From: Clavibacter michiganensis
GTDB taxonomy: Bacteria > Actinomycetota > Actinomycetes > Actinomycetales > Microbacteriaceae
Reading direction: 5' to 3'
NCBI GenBank assembly: GCA_002150995.1
Contig: MDHJ01000001.1
Location: 1,054,001-1,118,000 of the forward strand
Length of the DNA: 64,000 nt
Part shown: piece by piece, positions 37,804 to 47,471 of the stretch
Numbering within the stretch: position 1 is the stretch's first letter
How the letters are laid out: every line of letters begins with the position of its first letter
Made by a program: the position numbers and the translations under genes
The notes under the pieces: model-generated
Database searches by the model: none
What the model was told of the DNA's origin: nothing
What the model saw: only the letters and a program-made list of their open reading frames with translations

Positions 37804-37836
37804 TGACCGATCAGTCAGGTCCTGACCGATCGGTCA
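37804..37836. promoter_or_regulatory. Two tandem TetR-type operators
   Basis: TGACCGATCGGTCA (37823-37836) is a perfect 14-bp palindrome, extended to 16 bp by flanking C and G. TGACCGATCAGTCA (37804-37817) differs at one base. Centre-to-centre distance is 19 bp. They lie directly upstream of the -10 of the TetR-MMPL-YhgE operon, so the encoded TetR is the obvious binder. Confidence 0.75.
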
Positions 37837-37839
37837 GCG

Positions 37840-37845
37840 TAAGCT
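37840..37845 (+). promoter_or_regulatory. -10 hexamer, leaderless start of the TetR gene
   Basis: TAAGCT is followed by 6 nt and the GTG at 37852; the operators end 3 nt upstream, covering the -35 region. Confidence 0.5.
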
Positions 37846-37851
37846 CCTCGT

Positions 37852-38453
37852 GTGACCAGGACCCCCGCGCCTCCGCCGGCGACGAGCTGCGCCCCATCGC
37901 CGCCGCGCGCTTCGCCCGCGACGGCTTCCAGGCCACCTCGCTCCAGCAGATCGCCGACGAGGCGGGCTACTCCAAGTCCAGCGTGCTGTACCACTTCGCC
38001 TCGAAGGAGGCGCTGCTCGAGGCCCTGCTCGAGCCGACCATCGACGCGCTCGCCGAGGTCATCGCCCGGGCCGACTCGATCCGCGGCGACGCCGACGCGC
38101 GGCGGGCGTTCGTGGAGCGCTTCATCGACTTCCTCCTGCTGCACCGGCACGAGGTCTCCCTGTTCATCACGCAGGGCCGCTCGCTCGGGCACCTCGCGGT
38201 CATCCAGCGGGCGAACGACCTCGTGCGCCGGCTGGGCGAGACCGCCGGCGCCCTCGACAGCGCCCTCGACCAGCTGCGCTACGGCGTGGCGCTCGGCGGC
38301 GCGGCGTACGTCCTCGCCGCGAGCGACGACTGGTCCACCAACGAACCGCTGCCCGACGACGAGGTCAGGGCCGCTCTCGTCGTGGTCGTGGGGGAGCTCC
38401 TCGCCCCCTCGCCTCCCGCTCCGCCTGATCCCGCACCGCACGTCCCCTCGTAA
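37852..38453 (+). CDS. TetR regulator of the MMPL-YhgE operon (frameshifted in this sequence)
   Basis: About 200 residues after repair. The DNA-binding domain reads FARDGFQATSLQQIADEAGY followed by SKSSVLYHFASKEALLEALL. The C-terminal domain has RRAFVERFIDFLLLHRHEVS. The frame breaks at codon 4-5: adding one C to the run at 37862-37866 joins a leaderless GTG start to the domain (MTRTPRASAGDELRPIAAAR). Without repair the first in-frame ATG (37983) would lose the HTH. It probably represses its own operon by the two upstream operators. The MMPL gene begins 15 nt later. Confidence 0.83.
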
Positions 38454-38468
38454 GGAGAGCCACCGCCC

Positions 38469-41452
38469 ATGGCCACGCTTCTGTACCGGCTCGGCCGGAT
38501 CTCGTTCCTCCACCCGTGGCGCGTGGTCGCCGCGTGGATCCTCGTCCTCGGCATCCTCCTCGGCGGCGGCCTCGCGCTCGGCGGGAAGACCCAGGAGTCC
38601 TTCTCGATCCCGGGAACGGAGTCCCAGGAGGCCATCGACCGCCTCGCGGCCGTGTTCCCGCAGGCCGCGGGCGCGAGCGCGCAGATCGTGACCGAGGCGC
38701 CCGCGGGGGCGGAGGTCACGGACGCCGCCGAGCAGGCGGCCATCGAGGCCACCGCGACGGCCGCGGGCGAGGTGCCCGGAGTGGAGACGGCGCTCTCCCC
38801 GTTCTCCGAGTACGCGACCGACGCCGTCTCAGACGACGGCACCGTCGCCATCACGACCGTGCAGTTCCGAGGGCAGAGCGACCAAGTGACCGACGCGACG
38901 CTAGACGCGCTGAGGGACTCCGCGCGGGCCGCGACCGACGCGGGCCTCACGGTCTCGTTCGGCGGCCAGGTGTTCCAGGACATCCACTACGGCGTGACGG
39001 TGACCGAGGCGTTCGGCGTGCTCTTCGCCGGCCTCGTGCTGGTCCTCACCTTCGGATCGATGCTCGCTGCGGGCCTGCCGCTCATCGGCGCGCTGGTCGG
39101 CGTCGCGGCCTCCGCGGGCGCGCTGCTCGCGGCCGCGCGGTTCGTCACGGTCTCGAGCGCCTCGCCGCTGCTCGCCGTGATGATCGGCCTCGCGGTCGGC
39201 ATCGACTACGCCCTCTTCATCCTCATGCGGCACCGCACGCAGCTCGCCAACGGGATGCCCGTCGAGCGCTCGGCGGCGACAGCGGTCGCGACCGCGGGCA
39301 GTGCCGTGATCTTCGCCGGCGTGACGGTCATCATCGCGCTCCTCGGGCTCCTCGTGGTGCAGATCCCGTTCCTCACCGTGATGGGCCTCGGTGCCGCGTT
39401 CGCCGTGCTGCTCGCCATGGGCGTCGCCACGACGCTCCTGCCCGCCATGCTCGGCCTCGCGGGCGAGCGGCTCCGGCCGAAGGAGGGCTCGCGGGCCGCC
39501 CGGCGGGCGACGGCGCAGGCCGCGGGCACGCAGCGCACGCTCGGCGCGCGCTGGGTCGCGATCGTGACGAAGGTGCCGATCATCCCCGTGGTCATCGTCA
39601 TCGGCATCGCCGGCCTGCTCGCCGTCCCCGCGTCGCAGCTGCAGCTGGGGCTGCCGAGCGGGGCCACCGAGCCCGAGGGATCCACCAGCCGCGTCGCGTA
39701 CGACACCGTCTCGGACGCGTTCGGCCCCGGGCACAACGGGCCGCTCGTCGTGCTCGTCGACATCACGCAGACCACGGACCCGATCGGGGTGCTCGAGGAC
39801 ATCGGCGGGGAGATCCGCGGCCTCGACGACGTGGCGTTCGTCGGGCAGGGGACGCCCAACCCGTCGGTCGACACCGCCATCATCCAGGTCGTGCCGGACA
39901 GCCCGCCCGAGTCGGCGGAGACGACGGCGCTCATGCAGTCGATCCGCGACCTCGCCCCCGGCCTCCAGGACCGGTACGACACGCGCGTCTCGGTGACCGG
40001 CACGACGGCCGTGCAGAACGACATCTCGCAGCGGCTCGACCAGGCGCTCGTGCCGTTCGGCATCGTCGTCGTGGGGCTCTCGATCATCCTGCTGATGATC
40101 GTGTTCCGCTCCGTCTTCGTGCCGGTCAAGGCGGCCGTCGGCTTCCTGCTGAGCGTCGTCGTGTCGTTCGGCACGGTGGTCCTCATCTTCCAGGACGGCC
40201 TGTTCGCGGACGCGCTCGGGGTGACGCCCGGCCCGATCCTCAGCTTCATGCCGATCCTGCTCATGGCGATCCTCTTCGGCCTCGCCATGGACTACGAGGT
40301 GTTCCTCGTCTCCGGCATGCGCGAGGACTTCGTGCACCACGGCGACGCGCGCCGCGCCATCGTGACCGGCTTCTCGGGTGCCGCGCGGGTGGTGACGGCG
40401 GCGGCGCTCATCATGTTCTTCGTCTTCGCGGCCTTCGTGCCCGAGGGCGCGGGCGTCATCAAGACCATCGCGCTCGGGCTCGCCGTCGGCATCTTCTTCG
40501 ACGCCTTCCTCGTGCGCATGACCCTCGTGCCCGCCGCCATGGCGCTGCTGGGGAAGCGGGCCTGGTGGATCCCTCGCTGGCTCGACCGCCTGCTGCCGGA
40601 CGTGGACATCGAGGGGGAGGGGCTCCGCGAGCACCAGGACGACGTGGACTGGGCGCGGGCCTCCGGTGCCGCCGTCGCCGCCGAGCGCCTGGTCGTCGGC
40701 GTCCCCGGTCACCGCCTCGCGCCCGTGGACCTCGCCGCGGCGGCCGGATCCCTCGTGCTCGTCGAGGGCGACGTCGCCGACCGCCGTCTCCTCGGCGCGA
40801 CGCTCGGCGCCCGCCTCGTCCCGCTGGCCGGACGCGCGCAGGTCGCCGGGCACCCGCTCGCGTCGGAGGCCGGCCGCGTGCTCACGAGCGTCGCCATGGC
40901 CGACCTCGGACGCGTCGACCGCGTGGACTCCGGCGTCACGGTGGGGGACCTCCTCGCGGAGCGCATCGACCTGTCCGAGCCCCTCGGGCGCCGCCGCGGA
41001 GCCCGCGCGCGGCAGGGGAGTGGCTGGCGCGCATCTCCCAGGCGGCCGACGCCGCCGGGGCGCGCAGCATCGGCGCGGACGACCCCGTCGGATCGCTCCT
41101 GCCGCTGGAGCGCGCCATCGCGCTCACGGCCGTCGCCGCCTCTGGACGCGCGCCCGTGCTCGTGCTCGACGTGGTGGACCCGTTCCCGGACGCCGCTGCC
41201 GAGCGCGCGTTCCTCCGGGCGCTCGCCGCGCTCGTCCACGAGAGCACGACCGTCGTGCTCGGCGCGCCCGTGTTCCCGGACGACCACGGCATGCCCGGCC
41301 GGCCGACGGTCCGCCTGCGCCTCGCCGTGGACGACGGCCCGGCGGCCTCCGCTCGGCCGCTCGACGCCGACCACGACGTCGCCGAGCACGGCGACGCCGA
41401 GCACCTCGACATCGACACGCACGTCACGACCGGCAAGGAGACCCGCCGATGA
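38469..41452 (+). CDS. MMPL/RND transporter fused to a degenerate ABC ATPase-like domain (frameshifted)
   Basis: About 994 residues after repair. Residues 1-715 are a complete MMPL permease: about 12 helices, with GIDYALFILMRHR near 243 and MDYEVFLVSGMRED near 607 (the two DY motifs for proton relay). Residues ~715-994 are an extra soluble domain that reads like an ABC ATPase without active site: GSLVLVEGDVADRRLLGATL sits where Walker A should be (no Gly-Lys-Ser), then AGRAQVAGHPL, VTVGDLLAERI, and a Walker-B-like APVLVLDVVDPFPD. The domain reading is my inference. One extra G at 41015-41018 restores the tail. It overlaps the YhgE gene by ATGA. Confidence 0.82.
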
Positions 41453-43343
41453 CCACCCGCTCCGCACGCCGACGCCTCGCCGTCGCCCTCGTCGCGCTCG
41501 TCCCGCTCGCGGTCGCGGGCCTGTTCATCGGCTCGCTCTCGGACGTCGCGGACGGCGTCGAGCGGATCCCCGCCGCCATCGTCAACCAGGACGAGATCGT
41601 CCAGCAGACCGCGCCCGACGGCACCGAGACGCCCGTGCTCGCGGGCCGCCTCCTCGTCACGCAGCTCACCTCGGACGAGAACCAGGCCTTCGACTGGACC
41701 ATCACCAACGCCGAGGAGGCCGAGCGGATGCTCGACGACGGCGAGGTGTACGCCGTGCTGACGGTGCCCGAGGACTTCTCCGCGTCGGTCGTGTCGCTCT
41801 CGACGGACACCCCGGAGCGCGCGCAGATCCGCGTCACGACGGACGACGCGCACGGCTACCTCACGGGCGCCGCCACGCAGGCCGTCGGCGTCGGCATGAC
41901 GAGCGTCTTCGGCAACGCCATCACCTCGCAGTTCGTCTCCGGCATCTACACGACCTTCGGCAGCCTCAAGGGCTCGCTGACCGACGCCGGCACGGGCGCC
42001 GACCAGCTCTCGGACGGGGCCACGCAGCTCTCCTCGGGGGCGACCGCGCTCAGCGACGGGCTCACGCAGCTCGGCGACGGCCTCGGGCAGTCGCAGCAGG
42101 GCGCGTCGCAGCTCGCGGACGGCCTCGGGACCTACACGGGCGGGGTCTCCCAGCTCTCCTCGGGGCTCGACCAGCTGCAGACGGGCGCCGCCGGGCTCTC
42201 GCAGGTCGCGGACGGCGTCGAGCAGTACGCGGGCGGGGCGGGGCAGATCGCGCAGCAGGTCGCGGGGATCCGGCAGCAGCTGTCGGCCGATCCGCGCACG
42301 GCGCCGCTCGCCGCGCAGCTCCAGCCGCTCGAGCAGGGGCTCGACCAGTACGCGGCGCAGGGGCGGACCCTGGCGACCCAGGCGGGCGCCGGCATCCAGG
42401 GCGTGCAGCAGGGCATCGGGCAGAGCGCCTCGGGCGCCGCCCAGCTCGCCGCGAACGGCGGTGCGCTCGTCACGGGCGCCCGCCAGCTCGGCGACGGGCT
42501 CGGTCAGCTCCGCACCGGCGCGACCGGCGCGGCCACGGGCGCGGGCGACCTCGCCACCGGCGCCGACGCGCTCTCCTCCGGTGCCACCGAGCTCGGAGCG
42601 GGGCTCACGCAGGGCGCCGAGCAGATCCCGTCGCTCGACGCGGACCAGGCGAGCGCGGCCTCCGGCGTCGTCGCGGACCCGGTGGGCCTCACGGTCGACC
42701 GCGAGAACGAGATCGGCAGCCCCGGGGACGCGATCGCCGCCATCACGGTGCCCATCGGCCTCTGGCTCGGCGCCTTCGCGACCTTCCTCGTGCTGCGGCC
42801 GGCCGCCCGTCGACTGCTCGCGTCCTCGGCCGCGACCGGCCGCGTCATGGGGCGCGTCCTCGCCCGCGCCGCGCTGATCGCGCTCGCGCAGGTCGTGCTC
42901 CTCGTCGCGCTCGTGCACGCGGCGCTCGGGCTGTCCCTCGCGCTCCTGCCGGCGACCCTCGGGTTCGCGGCCGTGACCGCGGCGGCCTTCACCGCGATCC
43001 ACTACCTCCTCCGCCAGGCGCTCGGCCGCGCGGGCTCGTGGTCTCGCTCATCCTCCTGGCCGTGCAGGCCGCGGCCCTCGGCGGCATCGTGCCGGCGCAG
43101 CTCGTGGCGGCGCCGTTCGCGGCCGTCAGCCCGTTCCTGCCGCTCACCTACGCGTCCTCGGGGATGCAGGCGATCATCGCCGGCGGCGCGCCGGCGGTCG
43201 TGTGGGGATCGGCGGGGGTCCTCGCCGTGCTCCTGCTGCTGAGCCTCGCCGTGTCGTACGTCGTCACGCGGCGCTCGCGGCGGGCCCGGAGCCTCGGGCT
43301 CATCCCGGGCGCCGCGCCGTCGTCGGTCGCCGTCGCCGTCTGA
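41449..43343 (+). CDS. YhgE/Pip family membrane protein (frameshifted in this sequence)
   Basis: About 631 residues after repair. TM1 is near residues 12-32. An extracytoplasmic domain begins RIPAAIVNQDEIVQQTAPDG, with NAEEAERMLDDGEVYAVLTV. A long helical region (~170-410) has repeated Gly-Ala-x-x-Leu units (DGATQLSSGATALSDGLTQL), and a C-terminal bundle of about five helices follows, related to ABC-2 permeases. YhgE/Pip proteins include phage receptors and type VII-associated proteins; function here is unknown but coupling to the MMPL gene implies an export complex. One extra G at 43032-43034 repairs the break near residue 528. Confidence 0.82.
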
Positions 43344-43353
43344 CCGACGACGG

Positions 43354-43436
43354 GCGGGCCCGCGATGGTCGGGCCCGCGACGCCCCGCCCGTGCACGACG
43401 AGGGCCGCCCGGATCGCCGGTCGGCCCTCGTCGTGC
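43354..43436. terminator. Two consecutive hairpins after the YhgE gene
   Basis: First hairpin: GCGGGCCCG/CGGGCCCGC with a 7-nt loop (43354-43378). Second: a 14-bp perfect stem GCACGACGAGGGCC/GGCCCTCGTCGTGC (43393-43406 and 43423-43436). They lie between convergent genes and can terminate both. Confidence 0.75.
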
Positions 43437-43445
43437 GGGAGGCGG

Positions 43446-43748
43446 CTAGAGCGCGAGCGCGATGCGCCCGCTGAACACGCGGGTCACGGGAGGCGCGGCC
43501 AGCACCTCGCCGAGGCGCGCGGCGCCCTCCGGGGTGGCGCGCCAGGCGACGTAGGCGTCGTGGTCGGCGGTGCTCGCCCACTGCTCCACGACGATCATGC
43601 GCGCGGGGTCGGCGTCGTCGACCAGGACCTCGAGGCCCTCGTTGCCCGCGAACGCGCGCGTCGCCTGCAGGGTCTCGGCGAGGACGTCGGCGACGTCGGC
43701 CAGGCGGGTCTCGTCGACCTGGATCTCGAGGTGCACGGTGGTGCTCAT
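43446..43748 (-). CDS. Antibiotic biosynthesis monooxygenase (ABM) domain protein
   Basis: 100 residues, a single dimeric alpha/beta-barrel ABM domain: TTVHLEIQVDETRLADVADV, then GLEVLVDDADPARMIVVEQW and ADHDAYVAWRATPEGAARL. The pattern of strand, helix, strand with a Trp in the third strand fits the family. Such small proteins are quinol or heme-related oxygenases, or have unknown activity. I chose the ATG at 43748, 5 nt after GGAG; an upstream in-frame ATG at 43799 is unsupported. Confidence 0.78.
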   Translation of the reverse strand: MSTTVHLEIQVDETRLADVADVLAETLQATRAFAGNEGLEVLVDDADPARMIVVEQWASTADHDAYVAWRATPEGAARLGEVLAAPPVTRVFSGRIALAL

Positions 43749-43920
43749 GGTGTCTCCGGTCCTGACGCCGGGCCGGCGGGGCCGCGCGACGTCGCTCATG
43801 TGCGGGGACGTTCCCCTGCCCCATCCAACCGCGACGTACCGAGGAGCATGCCCTCCCGCCGGTCGCGGGCGTGTCGGCGGGGGAGCCCGTCGCGGGGCGG
43901 GCGCGCGTCGGGCCGCGGCG

Positions 43921-44796
43921 TCAGCGGTCGCGGCGGAGGGCCGTGCGGAGCTTGCGGTACCCCGAGAGGGTGGGCGGCACGACGGGCGTCCGCTCGGGAG
44001 CCGTGTCGAGCCGCAGCTGCCGCTGGGCGAACTCGCGCGTCTCGATGAGCATCTCGAGCCGCTGCTCCTCCGTCTTGGCCTTGCGGGTGTTGACCTCGGC
44101 GACGACGCCGCCGTCCCAGCCCTGCTCGGCGAGCCAGCGCAGCGTCTCGGCGACCGGCTGCGTGCCGCGGCCCGGGAGGAGGTGCTCGTCGAAGACGCGG
44201 CCGTCGTCCTGCGATCCCGAGCCGTCGCACAGGTGCACGTGGCGGAGGCGGGATCCCAGGGTCCTCGCCATCTCGAGGGCGTCCTGCCCGGAGAGCGCCG
44301 CGTGGGAGAAGTCGAGGGTGGTGGCGTCGCAGTCCATGACGGTCGGGTCCCAGCCGGGCGCGTACGCCTTCATGCTGCGGCCCGCGACCTGCCACGGGAA
44401 CATGTTCTCGACGGCGATCTCGACGCCGGTCGACGTCTGGATGGAGCGGACGATCTCGAGGAACGACTCGGCGTAGCCGGCCTGCCAGCGGAACGGCGGG
44501 TGCACGACGACGGCGGGCGCGCCGACCGCGGCGGCGAGCTCCGCGGAGCGCTCCAGCTTCACCTTCGGATCGCGGCCCCACACGAAGTGGGTGAGGAGCA
44601 GGACGGGCGCGTGGATCGACATGATCGGCAGGCCGTGCTTCTCCGACATGGCGCGCAGCGCCGCGGCGTCCTGGGTGACCTCGTCGTTCGTCACCATGAT
44701 CTCGACGCCGTCGAAGCCCGCCCGACCCGCCATGGAGAAGGCGGCGTCGACGGGCTGGGGGTACACGCAGGTCGTGCTCATTCCGACACGGATCAC
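43921..44796 (-). CDS. Sugar phosphate isomerase/epimerase (AP endonuclease family 2, TIM barrel)
   Basis: 291 residues. The TIM barrel starts GMSTTCVYPQPVDAAFSMAG, has metal-site strands GFDGVEIMV, SIHAPVLLLTH, PAVVVHPPFRW, VEIAVENMFPW, VMDCDATTLDFSH and LRHVHLCDGSGS, and ends with VVAEVNTRKAKTEEQR. The Glu, His and Asp positions for a divalent metal are present. Substrate unknown: the family covers xylose isomerase-like enzymes, inosose and hydroxypyruvate processing and endonuclease IV. GTG at 44796 is taken as the start; an ATG at 44781 is an alternative. Confidence 0.8.
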   Translation of the reverse strand: MIRVGMSTTCVYPQPVDAAFSMAGRAGFDGVEIMVTNDEVTQDAAALRAMSEKHGLPIMSIHAPVLLLTHFVWGRDPKVKLERSAELAAAVGAPAVVVHPPFRWQAGYAESFLEIVRSIQTSTGVEIAVENMFPWQVAGRSMKAYAPGWDPTVMDCDATTLDFSHAALSGQDALEMARTLGSRLRHVHLCDGSGSQDDGRVFDEHLLPGRGTQPVAETLRWLAEQGWDGGVVAEVNTRKAKTEEQRLEMLIETREFAQRQLRLDTAPERTPVVPPTLSGYRKLRTALRRDR

Positions 44797-44952
44797 GTCG
44801 GTGAGCGTACCCGCCGTCACTGGGCGCTCGGGGTACGCGGCCCGTCCGGCGCGTGTCGGATGCGCGACGCGGACACGTGATGACGGCAGGCTGGGGGTCA
44901 TCGACGGACGTCGTGGAGGGGCGGCGCGCCGCCCGCATCGGGAGGGACGCGC

Positions 44953-45772
44953 ATGGCGACGGCATCGGACGGGCGGGTGTTCCGCAAGGAGCGGGCGGAC
45001 GCCCCGCCGGGGTTCTTCGAGGCGGAGGCCGCGGGTCTCGCGTGGCTCGCCGAGGCGGAGGCCCGCGGGGAGCGCGCGTGGTCCGCGTCGTCGCGGTCGC
45101 GCCCGGCCGCATCGACCTGGAGCGCCTCGGCCCCGCGCGACCGACGCGGGAGTCGGCCCGCGCCCTCGGCACGGCGCTCGCCGCGACGCACGACGCGGGC
45201 GCCCCGCGTTCGGGTCGCCTCCGCCGAGGCTCGCCGGGCCGGCCTTCATCGGGCGCCAGGCGCTGTCGGTGGAGGCCGCCGCGACGCGGCCGACGGCGGA
45301 CGGCGATGCGCGGGCGGGAGGCTGGGGCGCCTGGTACGCCCGGGAGCGCGTGCTGCCCTACCTCCGCCGCGCGGTCGACGCCGGGCACGCGACCCCGGCG
45401 CAGGCGGCCGACGTGGAGCGCGCCTGCGCGGCATGCGCCGACGGCCGTTTCGACGACGGGCTGCCACCGGCCCGGATCCACGGCGACCTCTGGTCGGGGA
45501 ACGTGCAGTGGACCCGGACGGGCGCGGTCCTCATCGACCCGGCCGCGCACGGCGGCCACCGGGAGACCGACCTCGCCATGCTCGCGCTCTTCGGCTGCGC
45601 CGGGCTCGAGGACCTCCTCGGCGCGTACGCGGACACGGGATCCCTCGTCGCGGGCTGGCGCTCCCGCGTCCCGCTGCACCAGCTCCACCCGCTCGCCGTG
45701 CACGCCGCCTCGCACGGACCGGCCTACGGCGACGCGCTGCACGACGCCGCGCGGGCGGTGCTGCGCATGTGA
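44953..45772 (+). CDS. Fructosamine kinase family protein (two frameshifts in this sequence)
   Basis: About 273 residues after repair. N-terminal lobe: ATASDGRVFRKERADAPPGF, then FEAEAAGLAWLAEAEARG. Hinge: VAVAPGRIDLERL. Catalytic lobe: ARIHGDLWSGNVQWT (Asp and Asn of the HGDLW motif) and VLIDPAAHGGHRETDLAMLA. Family members phosphorylate fructosamines or ribulosamines on glycated proteins for repair. Two breaks, near residues 38 and 83, are each cured by one base (G in 45067-45070, C in 45202-45205). ATG at 44953 has GGGAGGGA upstream. No operon partner. Confidence 0.8.
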
Positions 45773-45797
45773 CGCGGGGGTCACGGGCCACCCTCCT

Positions 45798-45818
45798 CCC
45801 GGTCGGGCGACGACCGGG
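45798..45818 (+). terminator. Terminator after the fructosamine kinase gene
   Basis: An 8-bp perfect stem CCCGGTCG/CGACCGGG with a GGCGA loop, immediately before the otsA promoter. Confidence 0.6.
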
Positions 45819-45822
45819 CTGG

Positions 45823-45828
45823 TAGCCT
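45823..45828 (+). promoter_or_regulatory. Candidate otsA -10 element
   Basis: TAGCCT, 51 nt before the otsA GTG, predicting a ~45-nt leader. Confidence 0.4.
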
Positions 45829-45879
45829 CATGAGAGCCGAGCAGGCACCACGAAGCTCTGCGCGACCGAGACGGGAACC

Positions 45880-47466
45880 GTGACTCCGCCACCCTCATCC
45901 ACCTCCTCCGCGACCGAGCCGACGACGACCGGCGCCGACGAGGTCGAGCCCGGCACCTACGACCTCGTCGTCGTGTCGAACCGCCTCCCCGTCGACCGCG
46001 TCGTCGCCGCGGACGGGACCACCTCCTGGCGCCACTCGCCGGGCGGCCTGGTCACGGCGCTCGAGCCCGTCATGCGCGCCAACGAGGGCGCGTGGATCGG
46101 CTGGCCGGGCATCGCCGACCACGACGTGGCGCCCTTCGTCGACGACGGCATCTCGATCATCCCCGTCACGCTCTCCGAGCAGGACCTCGCCGAGTACTAC
46201 GAGGGCTTCTCCAACGACACCCTGTGGCCGCTGTACCACGACGTGATCGCGCAGCCGAGCTACCACCGCGAGTGGTGGGACACGTACGTCACGGTCAACC
46301 AGCGCTTCGCCGACGCCGCGGCCCTCGCCGCCGCGCCGGGGGCGACGGTGTGGGTGCAGGACTACCAGCTGCAGCTCGTCCCCAAGATGCTGCGCGAGAA
46401 GCGCCCCGACCTCACCATCGGCTTCTTCAACCACATCCCCTTCCCGCCCTACGGCATCTACTCGCAGCTCCCGTGGCGCACCCAGATCATCGAGGGCCTC
46501 CTCGGCGCCGACGTGATCGGCTTCCAGCGGGTGGCCGACGCGGGCAACTTCACGCGCGCCGTCCGTCGGCTGTTCGGGTACACGACCCGCGGATCCACGG
46601 TCGACGTGCCCGTGCGCGGCGGCGTGGCGCTCACGGTCCCCGGCACGAAGCCCTCGAAGCCGGTCCGCGAGCTGCGGACCCGGCCCGTCATCGCGAAGCA
46701 CTACCCCATCTCCATCGACGCGCGGAGCTACGAGGAGATGGCCAAGGACCCCGCCATCCAGGAGCGCGCGCGCCAGATCCGCGCCGACCTCGGCAACCCG
46801 CGCACGATCCTCCTCGGCGTCGACCGGCTCGACTACACGAAGGGCATCGGGCACCGCCTCAAGGCCTTCGGGGAGCTGCTCGCCGACGGCCGGGTCAAGG
46901 TCGAGGACGCGACCCTCGTGCAGGTCGCGAGCCCCAGCCGGGAGCGCGTCGAGACGTACCGGCAGCTGCGGGACGAGATCGAGCTCACGGTCGGCCGCAT
47001 CAACGGCGACTACGGCTCCATCAGCCACACGGCCATCAGCTACCTGCACCACGGGTACCCCAAGGAGGAGATGGTCGCGCTGTGCCTCGCGGCCGACGTG
47101 ATGCTCGTCACCGCGCTCCGCGACGGCATGAACCTCGTCGCCAAGGAGTACGTCGCGACGAAGCACTCCGACCAGGGCGTCCTGGTGCTCAGCGAGTTCG
47201 CGGGCGCCGCGGACGAGCTGAAGGCCGCGCTCCTCGTGAACCCGCACGACATCGAGGGGCTCAAGGAGTCGATCCTCCGCGCCATCGAGATGCCGGTCGC
47301 CGAGCAGCGCAAGCGCATGCGCTCGCTCCGCAAGCGCGTCTTCGAGAACGACGTCGCCGCCTGGTCGAGCTCGTTCCTCGCCGACCTCGGGCGCACGCAC
47401 GCCGCCTCCATCCACGAGGGCCCCGACGAAGAGGTCGTCGAGCCGCTCATGGACGAGGGCTGGTAG
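45880..47466 (+). CDS. otsA: Trehalose-6-phosphate synthase OtsA (GT20)
   Basis: 528 residues, intact. [13 protein letters not shown] at the start, [49 protein letters not shown] and the C-terminal [17 protein letters not shown] (UDP-binding) are diagnostic of GT20 enzymes. It joins UDP- or ADP-glucose and glucose-6-phosphate into trehalose-6-phosphate in the cytoplasm, for osmotic and desiccation protection. otsB follows after 5 nt. The first ~25 residues are a Ser/Thr/Pro/Glu-rich leader not part of the enzyme fold; the GTG at 45880 is the only early start. Confidence 0.96.
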   Translation: MTPPPSSTSSATEPTTTGADEVEPGTYDLVVVSNRLPVDRVVAADGTTSWRHSPGGLVTALEPVMRANEGAWIGWPGIADHDVAPFVDDGISIIPVTLSEQDLAEYYEGFSNDTLWPLYHDVIAQPSYHREWWDTYVTVNQRFADAAALAAAPGATVWVQDYQLQLVPKMLREKRPDLTIGFFNHIPFPPYGIYSQLPWRTQIIEGLLGADVIGFQRVADAGNFTRAVRRLFGYTTRGSTVDVPVRGGVALTVPGTKPSKPVRELRTRPVIAKHYPISIDARSYEEMAKDPAIQERARQIRADLGNPRTILLGVDRLDYTKGIGHRLKAFGELLADGRVKVEDATLVQVASPSRERVETYRQLRDEIELTVGRINGDYGSISHTAISYLHHGYPKEEMVALCLAADVMLVTALRDGMNLVAKEYVATKHSDQGVLVLSEFAGAADELKAALLVNPHDIEGLKESILRAIEMPVAEQRKRMRSLRKRVFENDVAAWSSSFLADLGRTHAASIHEGPDEEVVEPLMDEGW

Positions 47467-47471
47467 CGCCC

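Noticed and set aside
37983-38453. TetR starting at the internal ATG 37983
   Set aside because: This start would delete the helix-turn-helix, while the upstream frame encodes it and a leaderless promoter and operators sit at 37804-37852.
38469-43343. Single 1624-codon reading through MMPL and YhgE
   Set aside because: Only an artefact of two frameshifts: the frame leaves MMPL at ~41015 and re-enters YhgE at ~43032. With one base restored at each point the genes are separate and overlap as ATGA.
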